From IMG/VR virus record IMGVR_UViG_3300005531_000247, positions 1-27,943 of that record: 27,943 nt of DNA; one strand, given 5' to 3'. The position numbers were made by a program, and so were the translations under genes. Origin of the DNA: a virus. The notes below the pieces were generated by a model, which did not search any database, had not been told where the DNA came from, and saw nothing but the letters and a program-made list of their open reading frames with translations. This document shows, in pieces, positions 15,101 to 22,309 of this stretch; the stretch's first letter is position 1, and each line of letters begins with the position of its first letter.

Positions 15101-15982
15101 AACAGCCTCTTTTCCAAGGGCGGCTTCTCACAGGCGCTGTCAAACCTCAAGGGCGCCGTCTGGAACGAGGATGCTTGGAACAGGTATCCCTGGACCACGG
15201 GCGGTGTAATTGCAGGCGGCTTTGAGGGCGTCGCCAGTTCGCCCGCGGCTGGCGTTGCAGGCTTGAGTCTCGCCACGCGCGGCCTGATCTCGAATGCCGG
15301 ATCGTGGACGGGCGCGATCCAGGGCGCGGCAGGCGGGGCTCTGATCGGCAACCAGATCGGCGGGCCGCTGGGCGCGGCGGCTGGCGCGTCGTTCGGCTTC
15401 GAGATCGGCGCGCTGGAGAAGCTGTTCGGCGTGAAGTCGCTTAACCAGACGGCCCACGATGACATCAAATCGATCTATGGCGTCGACATTCCGGCCAACA
15501 GCGGGACCATCAAGCAGATCGTGGAGATCGCGAAGTCGCAGTTTGGCGGAAGCATTTCGGTTGCTGTGCGGTCGCCCAGTGTTCGCCAGCTCGTGATGCT
15601 GTACTCGGAGGCTACGGGCCAGAGGATGCCACTGTCCGCCACAACGCCCTATGCGGGTAGCCTCGTCGAGCAGGGCGGTAGTCTCTATCAGCAGGCCAGC
15701 TTCCAGAACAACGCCTGGCACGTTTACCAGTCGAACCTGCCCACGCTGGGCGGGATCGTGGGCAGCACGTATCCCACTCCCGGCGCCCCGAACACAGCTG
15801 CCGGCGCCGGGCCGATCCTGATGCAGGTTCTGGTTGATGGCAAAGGTTCCGGCGACTACATGGCCGGCAATGTCTTCACGCCGCAGTTCGTCACCGACCA
15901 GTCGATGGCCGCGCAGTACGCGAGCTACGGACGGACACAGCAGTCGGCCAACATGCAGGTACCTGGTTTGAGCGTGGCGTAA
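12149..15982 (+). CDS. Tail tape measure protein
   Basis: 1277 residues; longest-but-one gene of the tail block. It extends through the growing tail tube, sets its length and is injected with or before the DNA. Evidence: long coiled-coil stretches (residues 1-150 and about 380-830), a hydrophobic segment near 155-190 (MLSTVGTFGIGVMAGATALAG), the phage tape measure core with SEILVDISEGLNKLPEGLQRDAAAMDLFKRVG, and a Gly/Ala-rich hydrophobic stretch near 1050-1090 that could enter the host membrane. Using the usual 0.15 nm per residue, the tail would be near 190 nm. It follows the previous gene after 3 bases and is followed after 2 bases by the distal tail gene. Confidence 0.93.
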   Translation: MADQAERVVLEAEDEVSPVVDKANAGLERFEQKAESAHGKVVRITDQIRSSVQRLIASLEKQAETYGKSGVERLISQRDQLLQRYAKEPAAIDAITRSYEKMIAVEEKAGREAAAAKAAKEAEDALKKQSESIKSFGERVAQFIENPIQGAKGAMGSMLSTVGTFGIGVMAGATALAGFGVAAFEAAKSLGEYGTRVKDAELRTGLTAKEVGQFGFAARAVGQDISIVERLMRGLSQAADENSREGEKARATLERMGINLHNAAGELRPTSEILVDISEGLNKLPEGLQRDAAAMDLFKRVGVEAIPFMTELNENLRIAHEQGFGPTEEDVRRFQEYQREVAQLETKWDALVRKFKEGIVITVSWVGNGVDWFLNNVGTAGDEERARREEEEARQEAEQVRAAGGYGASMSRSGRRREVADLEQRAPEIMRNREATLKRIEDLRAEQQNLVGNFGWVQMVAPTEEELGRMRKAADLQKEIGNLQHMLDAAGQAMHRTELRQGKEEADNLRARFFGTHEGMEKAYSDAKKDIERYQKELFEPAKPLTKTEVLDLSGKLRTAQATEARWKAALDAEKQQSEQLKEFHREAAAFVKKGEESELDAIGKIYYQRDLLLKQAAHVKATESEIAAIRKSADEQASVILKKSEEEFEKYDQKRRADRQKETMAMFLPSKEQLKEWEEVFKAQDRIEDIGVDMQRQTLRRRAGLQAKAAETPEDAYRIRVGLAIQLAQIEVDRIQREENAARRMVLAAEAQKQLYTDLAAAQDELDEKRAEAERKRVEELQREVDEIQKTASGLLHTLFTKPGDFPKQLGSTIREAALKPMTEGLGGMIANAIHPLIFGSDGQGGLAGIFHGVFGGGKQDPVTVTADNTTATRQNSSAILMLTSVLAGFMGIGAPAMASPIGIPGVGGISPPTISTSIMGNSGIASIAASLPGVWGGYSPAATSSGGTAAASGGYSPAPWGSNPLAAILRGGVGSQPPASGVNSLFSKGGFSQALSNLKGAVWNEDAWNRYPWTTGGVIAGGFEGVASSPAAGVAGLSLATRGLISNAGSWTGAIQGAAGGALIGNQIGGPLGAAAGASFGFEIGALEKLFGVKSLNQTAHDDIKSIYGVDIPANSGTIKQIVEIAKSQFGGSISVAVRSPSVRQLVMLYSEATGQRMPLSATTPYAGSLVEQGGSLYQQASFQNNAWHVYQSNLPTLGGIVGSTYPTPGAPNTAAGAGPILMQVLVDGKGSGDYMAGNVFTPQFVTDQSMAAQYASYGRTQQSANMQVPGLSVA

Positions 15983-15984
15983 GT

Positions 15985-16404
15985 ATGCCGGGGAACCTTC
16001 AGCCAGCCGCGCCCAACGGCGTGATGCCGCAGTCGCTCTGTACGGCGTTTACGGAGCTGCGCGACTTTGTGCAACTCCAGAACCAGTTCCATGACGGGAC
16101 GATTCAGAGATCGCAGCTCGCGCAGACCTCGCGGCGCACTTACCGGCTCAGCAAGCGGCTGAGTCCTTCTCAGCTCTCGGCGCTGTACAATTTCTGGGTC
16201 ACGCAAAACGGCGATCTGACGCCGTTCGCCTATTATGACCCGTTCGATATCTTGCCGGGTCAGCAGATCGGCTCGAATTTTGATCCAACCGGCAATAACA
16301 TTCAGGGGCGCGTAACAGTGGCGTTCCGTAACGCGGTGTGGGCCCAATCCACCGGTCTTGCCAGGACGGATGTGCCGCAGATCGAGCTCGTAGAGGTAGC
16401 CTGA
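15985..16404 (+). CDS. Minor/distal tail protein (gpM-like)
   Basis: 139 residues. The pattern R..R.Y.LSKRLSPSQLSALYNFWVTQNGDLTPFAYYDPFD is the arch of small distal tail proteins (lambda gpM, DUF2460-like), which link the tube to the tail tip. The N-terminus of the hub gene at 17193 shows the same arrangement (RKFQFRRSNLNWNESRALKAFWESMEGPWKAFTYNAPNP), suggesting two related modules. The ATG lies 2 bases after the tape measure stop, implying coupled translation. In a standard layout the next gene would be the gpL-like protein; here two inserted genes intervene. Confidence 0.65.
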   Translation: MPGNLQPAAPNGVMPQSLCTAFTELRDFVQLQNQFHDGTIQRSQLAQTSRRTYRLSKRLSPSQLSALYNFWVTQNGDLTPFAYYDPFDILPGQQIGSNFDPTGNNIQGRVTVAFRNAVWAQSTGLARTDVPQIELVEVA

Positions 16405-16418
16405 TCGCGGGGCATCAC

Positions 16419-16595
16419 ATGAGATTGACATCCGTCCTCTGCGTCACCTGCGTGTGCGGGCGCCAGATCGAAATTCCAGATACCCAGCGCGTCGCACAGT
16501 GCGCGTGTGGGCGCACGCTCGTCGTGGAAGCGATCCGGAATGACGAGCTAATGACGGTCCCGTCAGAACTCCCGTTGAATCCTGCATCACGGTAG
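16419..16595 (+). CDS. 58-residue zinc-ribbon protein
   Basis: Starts MRLTSVLCVTCVCGRQIEIP and carries C-x2-C-x-CG and, 13 residues later, C-x-CG, a small zinc-ribbon arrangement. The remainder is short and charged. It lies 14 bases after the distal tail gene and 52 bases before the homing endonuclease, in the same direction. Such small ribbons bind nucleic acid or protein; the target is unknown. It may have arrived with the endonuclease. Ribosome site is weak. Confidence 0.55.
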   Translation: MRLTSVLCVTCVCGRQIEIPDTQRVAQCACGRTLVVEAIRNDELMTVPSELPLNPASR

Positions 16596-16647
16596 CAAAC
16601 CACCACAGTCGAAACCATCGATCCATCCCTGAGCATCGCGCGTTCTC

Positions 16648-17187
16648 ATGTCCTCGCAATCAGAAGAACTGTGGCGGGATATACCAGGGTTCCCGGATTA
16701 TTATGCCTCCACGCTGGGGCGAATCAAGAGTCGTCCTGGGGGCCGCCGCAAGGGCGGCATTCTCAAACCTTACGCCCATCCAGGAACCGGGTATATGCAG
16801 CTCAATCTATATCGAGACGGCGTGGCATATCCTCGGATGATTCATTTCCTCGTGGCGATCACTTTTCTGGGGCCACGACCGTCACGCATGGAGATCAATC
16901 ACAAGAACGGAGACAAACACGATAATGAACTCGACAATCTGGAATACGTAACGGGCATCGAGAACCGGAGGCACGCATGCCGCCTCGGTCTATGCCATGG
17001 GCGACCAAAACTCACGAGAGAGATGGTTGAGCTGATCCGGTGTCTCTACCGAACTGGCGCTTACACTCAGCGGCAACTCGCCCGTCAGTTCCAAGTACGT
17101 CAACAGACTATCAGCAAAATCGTGACTGGCAAGAGGTGGCCTGAGCAAAGGTGGCCTGAGCAAAAGCCAGCAATCTTCGCAGTGTAG
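16648..17187 (+). CDS. HNH homing endonuclease (NUMOD4-HNH-HTH)
   Basis: 179 residues in three parts: an N-terminal NUMOD4-like DNA-binding module (ELWRDIPGFPDYYASTLGRIKS), an HNH_3 nuclease core (MEINHKNGDKHDNELDNLEYVT, with the metal-binding His and Asn visible) and a C-terminal helix-turn-helix (YTQRQLARQFQVRQQTISKIVTGKRW). Free-standing enzymes of this kind cut phage alleles that lack them and spread by repair. It interrupts the tail-tip genes and its base composition is less GC-rich than its neighbours, both signs of recent arrival. The C-terminus contains RWPEQ twice from a 15-base tandem duplication. It is likely active, as no key residue seems missing. Confidence 0.88.
   Translation: MSSQSEELWRDIPGFPDYYASTLGRIKSRPGGRRKGGILKPYAHPGTGYMQLNLYRDGVAYPRMIHFLVAITFLGPRPSRMEINHKNGDKHDNELDNLEYVTGIENRRHACRLGLCHGRPKLTREMVELIRCLYRTGAYTQRQLARQFQVRQQTISKIVTGKRWPEQRWPEQKPAIFAV
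17134..17163 (+). repeat. 15-bp tandem duplication in the homing endonuclease
   Basis: AGGTGGCCTGAGCAA occurs twice in a row, at 17134-17148 and 17149-17163. The unit is a multiple of three and adds RWPEQ a second time near the C-terminus. The identity of both copies suggests a recent slip event. Confidence 0.9.
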
Positions 17188-17192
17188 GCGAT

Positions 17193-20100
17193 ATGGATCA
17201 GATAGGGCGCGTGGCCGTCCCCGCGATAATTAATTCCGGCCAGACATTCCCGCTCACCAGCCAGTTCCCGTTCGGCTTCTCCGTCGAGCGCACGGTGATT
17301 TCGCACCGCTTCGGCACGCTCGATGCCAAGCAGGAACAGCGGTTTTACTGTGGTCTCGGACCGCGGAAATTCCAGTTCCGGCGATCCAACCTCAACTGGA
17401 ACGAATCGCGTGCGCTAAAGGCCTTCTGGGAATCCATGGAGGGGCCGTGGAAAGCTTTCACCTACAACGCGCCGAATCCCGATGGCACTGCCACGGCCAC
17501 GCTGGTCACCTTCGAGCAGGCGCCGATTTCCTTCGACTACCTGCGTAATGCATGCCAAGTCGGATTGAATTTCGTCGAGGTCATCGACCCGGCCCAGGCC
17601 CCTACCTACACGATCAACTCCACCTGCCTGCGCTTCCCCTCGATCGCGTTGTCTGCGGCATTACTCTCGGAGGTCCAGCAGATCATCCCTCTCGTTCACA
17701 TCCGCGTGCGAGAAGCCGCCGCCGTGGACATCTACATCTCCGACCGCCGCGTCACCGTCGGCGGCCAGCTCTATTTGCCGCGGCTCATCGGCATCGGCGA
17801 GCCCGGCTCCGACGTGATCATCTCACAGGACATCAAAGGCTCGTCCGATAACGTGCGCTTCACCTTCGGCAACGCCGATCGCGTGATGACGCAGCTCGCC
17901 AACGACACTGACCTCAAGTACGCCGAGATTGACCTTTGCCTCTTCCACGTCAACTCCGGCATCCTGCTCCAACTCTGGAAAGGCGTCATTCAGAACTACG
18001 TGAGCGACGGAACGGCGAATTTCCCGGTCACCTGCTCCGATGGATTTTTCCAGCTTTTCAATCAGTACCCGGAGCGGCAGGTCAGCCGTCAGTGCTGGAA
18101 AGGCTTCAATGACAGCATCAATTGTCCTTACGCCGCGCACGGCAGCGGCGGCGATCCGAACTCTTGCGATTATTACCTCGAATCCGCGAATGGATGCCAG
18201 GCGCACGGCATGGCGAAGTATTTCGGCGGACATTCCTGCGACCCGCAGGGCGTCGTCATCAAGGACGATTCCACTGGTTTCCTGGGCTTCGGCCGCAACA
18301 CGGTCACGGCGACCTCGATCATTTCCGATACCGTTTGGGGCCTGGCGCTCCCTGAGATCTGGTGCAACAGCGGTGGCAACCCGCTGTTCGCATTCATGGC
18401 AACGGCATTGATGGTGGACTACCGCGACGAATCGGGATACTCCGATTCGCTCGGCATCCTGGGCACCGGCCCGCTGGGCGGCTTCACGCCGTCAATGGTC
18501 GTCCAGAACGCGGATGGCTACCGGTATCTCGTTGCCCCCATGGTGGACGGCTATCCTTGGCAGGGTCTCAAAATCGACGGCAATCTGAATGTGACGAAAT
18601 ATCAGCCGGGAATGGGGCTGCGCTACATCCCCGGTAATGACCCGGCGAATCCCGGTACGGACTTCTTTTCGCTCGGGCAAGGCACGCCACAAGTCTGGGA
18701 GCCGAACGTCTATGCGGCGGGGACGGCCGCCTGCGAGATCCGCATCGTCAAGTCCACTACGATTCAGCCCAGCACGCCGGACCAGCATCAGATGAAGGTG
18801 CCGATCGATTATGGGCTATGGGGCTGGACTTGGGATGCGGCGGGCAACCGGTCCGCGGTGAAGGGCCTCGTCAATCCATTCTGGATCGCCGTCAACATGC
18901 TCCTCCGCGCGCTCGGGTTGTATGGTGATCCATCAACCAACTCGAATCCCGCCGGCGGTTCCGGTCCGGCCTCCGCCGATCAGCTCGGCACGTTCGTGCT
19001 GCCGTCGCTTGTGGTGGGGGATGGTAGCGGCGCGGCCGAGATCGCCGCCGACCAGGTTCCGGCCATCCTCGGCAGTGGCAATGAAACGCAGTTCCAGTTC
19101 CAGGGCGTGATCAGCAGTCAGAAGCCGTTCCGCGATTGGCTGGCGCAGGTGCTTGATTGCTGCCTGGGCTTCTACACCTGGGAGTTCGGCAAACTGAAGC
19201 TCGGTTGCCGCATCAACGCCAGCGCGGTGGATGCCTACACTACCGCAAACATGCTGTTCCAGAGCCTCCGGCTGACTCCGATCCAGGCAGCCTTCGAGCA
19301 CATGGTGCTGTCGTTTGCCGATGCGTCCTACGCGTATCAGGCGAACACCGCCGAGTACTGCGACAAGACCCACGCTGCCTATTACGGCCGCGCGGGTTCC
19401 CCGCTCACTACGCAAAGGCACTCGGTGGGAATCTCCACGTTGAGCCAGGCGCTTCGGATCGCAGCGACTCTGGTTCGCGAAGAAATCGGCGGCGTGAATC
19501 CCACCGAGTGGCGCAACGCCCGTGTCGCCGCCTGGGGCACGACGCTCCTGGGCCTGGGTAACGAGGTCGGCCAGGTGGTGTCGATCACGCATCCGGATGT
19601 GCCGGGCGGCACGGCAAAATTCCGCATTCAGCGCTGGAGCCTGATGAAGGACTGGTCGGTGCGCATCGAGGCCCAGACCGTCACTGATTCGATGTACGAC
19701 CTCGACGTCGGCCCGAAGCCCATGGATGTGACACCTGCGCCGCTGCCGGGCCTGTATTATCCAATTCCTCTGGGGCCGGCGTGGGCGCCGTATCAGGTCC
19801 AGGCTCCCGCCAACGATGCGCTCTTTCCAGGCGAATGGAATTTCGATTCGAACCAGGAATACACCGTGATGGCCGACGGCAGCGCGCTCGCCAGCCTGCT
19901 CGTCACGGGCAAGCTGCCGGTGAACGAATTCAGCGCCACCGGCGCCGGCGCGCCGGGAATCGGTTCGATCTCGCAGTCCACGACGGGCGGATCTCTGCCG
20001 GCCAACAACACGCTGCGAGTGGCCCTCTGCGCCGTCGACTCCAACGGCCTTCCTTCGGCCCCGTCGAACATCGCAATTATCGGGACATCCGGGTCGGGGA

Positions 20101-21374
20101 CGGACTCGTTCACTTTGGAAAACATCGTCTGGCCGGCGGTTGCGGGATTGGCATCTTATGTGCTGTTTGTAGCCACCCAGGACGATTTGATCTGCGCCCA
20201 GACGGCCGGGGCACTCACCGCTGGTCCGAACAACACTTACACGCCCGGTTCGATCACCTTCGGCGGGCCACTCACGCGCTCCACGTGGGCGCTTCCCTCG
20301 CCCTACGTCTCGAAAATTCGCGTCAAGGCAAAGCGCGCGATCCACAGCGGCATCGTGGGCGTGAACGTCGATAACATCACCGCCACCACCATCGTTTGCA
20401 GCGAGCTGGTGAACCCGTCGACCACATTCAGTCCGGTGGGCCGGATCGTTTCGGTTATTGGCCGGCCGGAGAACAGTACGCCGTTCGTGAGCTTCACGAT
20501 CACCGCTTACGACAAGACGACTGGCACGCTCACCGTGACGCCCTCGCCGCTCACCACGGGCCACCCCGAACTATCGGTCCAGCAGAACGACACAATCGTC
20601 ATTCGGTTCAAGGCCGATGCTGCCAACACCAGCACGCCGACGCAGATCACCGATTCCGGCTGCCAGAACATGATCTATGCGAACGGCATGACGCCGGGCG
20701 CCGAGGTGGGCAACATCCTGCGCGTGATTGCAGGCAAGGGCCGTGGGGAACTGCGCAAAATAACCGGCAACACAGCAACGCAGTTATCTTGGGACCTGCC
20801 CTTGGTCCTCGACCAGACCTCGGTCTGGATTGTGGTAGCGGCAGCCTGGGATTACAGCGCCGATTCGGCGGCCATCGATAATGCCGATCCTTCACACCCG
20901 GTCACGCTGAACATTCCGACCGCCAATTTCCTCGATCAGGCGCTCGTGATTGCCGGCTTCACCGTGGATGTCAACGGCAACGAGTCGCCGGACGGAGACG
21001 TGGCGATCCGGGAGGATTGGATTTACGGCGCGGAAGGCCAGGTTTCCGGTTTCACGCTCCCGGTGAGTGGCGCGCTGGGCATCCAGTCCGACGCCGCGCC
21101 CGCGTTCTACCTCAATAGCGATTTCACCGCCGGGTCCGTGAAGGCCTACGTGAAGTCCGCGCCGGTGGGAGCGGACCTGGTGTTCACGATCTACGCGGGC
21201 GTCAATGCGTGGATGACACTAACGATTTCGAACGGCAGCACGTCGGTGGTGGCTACGACGGCGCAGGTCGATGCGGCCGCCACAATCCCGGCCAATACCA
21301 ACGTGCGGTTGGCCATCGCCTCCGTGGGGACATCGTATCCCGGCGCGGATCTGTCGGTCTTCGTGTATTCGTGA
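17193..21374 (+). CDS. Giant tail-tip hub protein (gpM/gpL/gpJ-like fusion)
   Basis: 1393 residues. About 1-140 resembles a distal tail module. About 140-360 is gpL/DUF2163-like and holds five cysteines (301, 311, 325, 335, 349) in the context CPY..CDYY..CQAHG..FGGHSC, like the iron-sulphur loop of lambda gpL. About 360-870 contains hub domains ending with RIQRWSLMKDWSVRIEAQTV, typical of gpJ and other hubs. The rest (about 900-1393) has fibronectin/immunoglobulin-like beta domains (LRVALCAVDSNGLPSAPSN) and probably reaches toward the receptor or fibre. The protein would form the trimeric baseplate hub. The ATG follows the endonuclease stop by 5 bases with only a poor ribosome site, perhaps because its own leader was displaced. 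It ends 5 bases before the facing reverse gene. Confidence 0.8.
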   Translation: MDQIGRVAVPAIINSGQTFPLTSQFPFGFSVERTVISHRFGTLDAKQEQRFYCGLGPRKFQFRRSNLNWNESRALKAFWESMEGPWKAFTYNAPNPDGTATATLVTFEQAPISFDYLRNACQVGLNFVEVIDPAQAPTYTINSTCLRFPSIALSAALLSEVQQIIPLVHIRVREAAAVDIYISDRRVTVGGQLYLPRLIGIGEPGSDVIISQDIKGSSDNVRFTFGNADRVMTQLANDTDLKYAEIDLCLFHVNSGILLQLWKGVIQNYVSDGTANFPVTCSDGFFQLFNQYPERQVSRQCWKGFNDSINCPYAAHGSGGDPNSCDYYLESANGCQAHGMAKYFGGHSCDPQGVVIKDDSTGFLGFGRNTVTATSIISDTVWGLALPEIWCNSGGNPLFAFMATALMVDYRDESGYSDSLGILGTGPLGGFTPSMVVQNADGYRYLVAPMVDGYPWQGLKIDGNLNVTKYQPGMGLRYIPGNDPANPGTDFFSLGQGTPQVWEPNVYAAGTAACEIRIVKSTTIQPSTPDQHQMKVPIDYGLWGWTWDAAGNRSAVKGLVNPFWIAVNMLLRALGLYGDPSTNSNPAGGSGPASADQLGTFVLPSLVVGDGSGAAEIAADQVPAILGSGNETQFQFQGVISSQKPFRDWLAQVLDCCLGFYTWEFGKLKLGCRINASAVDAYTTANMLFQSLRLTPIQAAFEHMVLSFADASYAYQANTAEYCDKTHAAYYGRAGSPLTTQRHSVGISTLSQALRIAATLVREEIGGVNPTEWRNARVAAWGTTLLGLGNEVGQVVSITHPDVPGGTAKFRIQRWSLMKDWSVRIEAQTVTDSMYDLDVGPKPMDVTPAPLPGLYYPIPLGPAWAPYQVQAPANDALFPGEWNFDSNQEYTVMADGSALASLLVTGKLPVNEFSATGAGAPGIGSISQSTTGGSLPANNTLRVALCAVDSNGLPSAPSNIAIIGTSGSGTDSFTLENIVWPAVAGLASYVLFVATQDDLICAQTAGALTAGPNNTYTPGSITFGGPLTRSTWALPSPYVSKIRVKAKRAIHSGIVGVNVDNITATTIVCSELVNPSTTFSPVGRIVSVIGRPENSTPFVSFTITAYDKTTGTLTVTPSPLTTGHPELSVQQNDTIVIRFKADAANTSTPTQITDSGCQNMIYANGMTPGAEVGNILRVIAGKGRGELRKITGNTATQLSWDLPLVLDQTSVWIVVAAAWDYSADSAAIDNADPSHPVTLNIPTANFLDQALVIAGFTVDVNGNESPDGDVAIREDWIYGAEGQVSGFTLPVSGALGIQSDAAPAFYLNSDFTAGSVKAYVKSAPVGADLVFTIYAGVNAWMTLTISNGSTSVVATTAQVDAAATIPANTNVRLAIASVGTSYPGADLSVFVYS

Positions 21375-21379
21375 TGCCC

Positions 21380-22264
21380 TCAATGGCCGCCAGGCACATG
21401 ATAGAACCTCGCGGCGAAGGCAGGCTTCTTTTTGAGAAAGACCTTCACGGCCCGCTCCAGATTTCCAACCTCCACGAAGACTGCGGCCACTGACGACAGC
21501 GTGAATATCGGATCTTCCCGCATTGCGCGGCGCAACGCGGCGGGCACACCGGCGGAGTCCATTCTGTGCTTGAGGTTCCATGCGGCCTTATACACCACCG
21601 GTTGCTTCTCCCTAAGCGATGCCTTCGTCCAGCGGCGCTTCGGCCGGCGGGGAAGATCGGCGAAGAGTTGCACTGTTTGGCTGAAGCTCCGTGAGGCGAT
21701 TCTCCGATTGCTGCTCGAGAAGCCGGTCTGGTCCAGGATTTCGGCCCATGCCTTACCCGTTGCTGCCACCAGCTTGCGCTGCAAAGCCTGCTTCGTTATG
21801 ACGGGCTCCTCGCCGTATTGGCTGGATAGCGGAAACGTTCCGGGACAGCGAAGGCTTAGCGGTAACGGGATTCTGTCGGTACTGTGCATCCCGTTATCGT
21901 GCAGGCCTTCCGCGCCAACGATATCCGCAGTCTCCGAGATGATCTGCCGCAGGCGGGCTTTCACCCGCCCCTTGTCCAGCCGGGAACGTAAGTGGACGTC
22001 CGGGTCGATTCCAGCTTCGATAAAGCTCTCCCGCAAACGGCCTTTTTGAAGCCGCATTCGATCGGCCCCCGAAAGTTCGGCCGCCAAATAGTGAACGAAT
22101 GTTCCACGCGATCCGGTTCTGTGCCACTTGTGGAACTTCGATGCGAGCTGAGAGGCAAATCCGGATGACGGCGCCATGTTGCTGGCGGCGAGATCGACGC
22201 CGGTCCACCAGAGAGAACGCGGCGGCGCGATTCTCGCAGCGAGGATTCCCATTGTATCTGCCAT
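21380..22264 (-). CDS. Reverse-strand orphan protein of 294 residues
   Basis: No family recognised. The protein is basic and helical, with repeated Arg/Lys-rich stretches (KGRVKARLRQIISETADIV; LPRRPKRRWTKASLREK) and a compact C-terminal helix (FVEVGNLERAVKVFLKKKPAF). No signal peptide or membrane span. It faces the hub gene stop-to-stop and starts 45 bases from the fibre gene start in divergent orientation, so it must have its own promoter in that short gap or inside the fibre gene. Placement between hub and fibre, opposite orientation and DNA/RNA-binding-like charge fit a lysogenic cargo gene. The forward frames opposite it are poor, which supports it being the real gene. Confidence 0.55.
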   Translation of the reverse strand: MADTMGILAARIAPPRSLWWTGVDLAASNMAPSSGFASQLASKFHKWHRTGSRGTFVHYLAAELSGADRMRLQKGRLRESFIEAGIDPDVHLRSRLDKGRVKARLRQIISETADIVGAEGLHDNGMHSTDRIPLPLSLRCPGTFPLSSQYGEEPVITKQALQRKLVAATGKAWAEILDQTGFSSSNRRIASRSFSQTVQLFADLPRRPKRRWTKASLREKQPVVYKAAWNLKHRMDSAGVPAALRRAMREDPIFTLSSVAAVFVEVGNLERAVKVFLKKKPAFAARFYHVPGGH

Positions 22265-22309
22265 CGCTTATCTCGGCCCACCACGATTCACAAAAGGCCA
22301 TCCGCAATC

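Noticed and set aside
18933-20564. 543-residue minus-strand frame opposite the hub
   Set aside because: No domain; the plus strand encodes clear hub sequence throughout.
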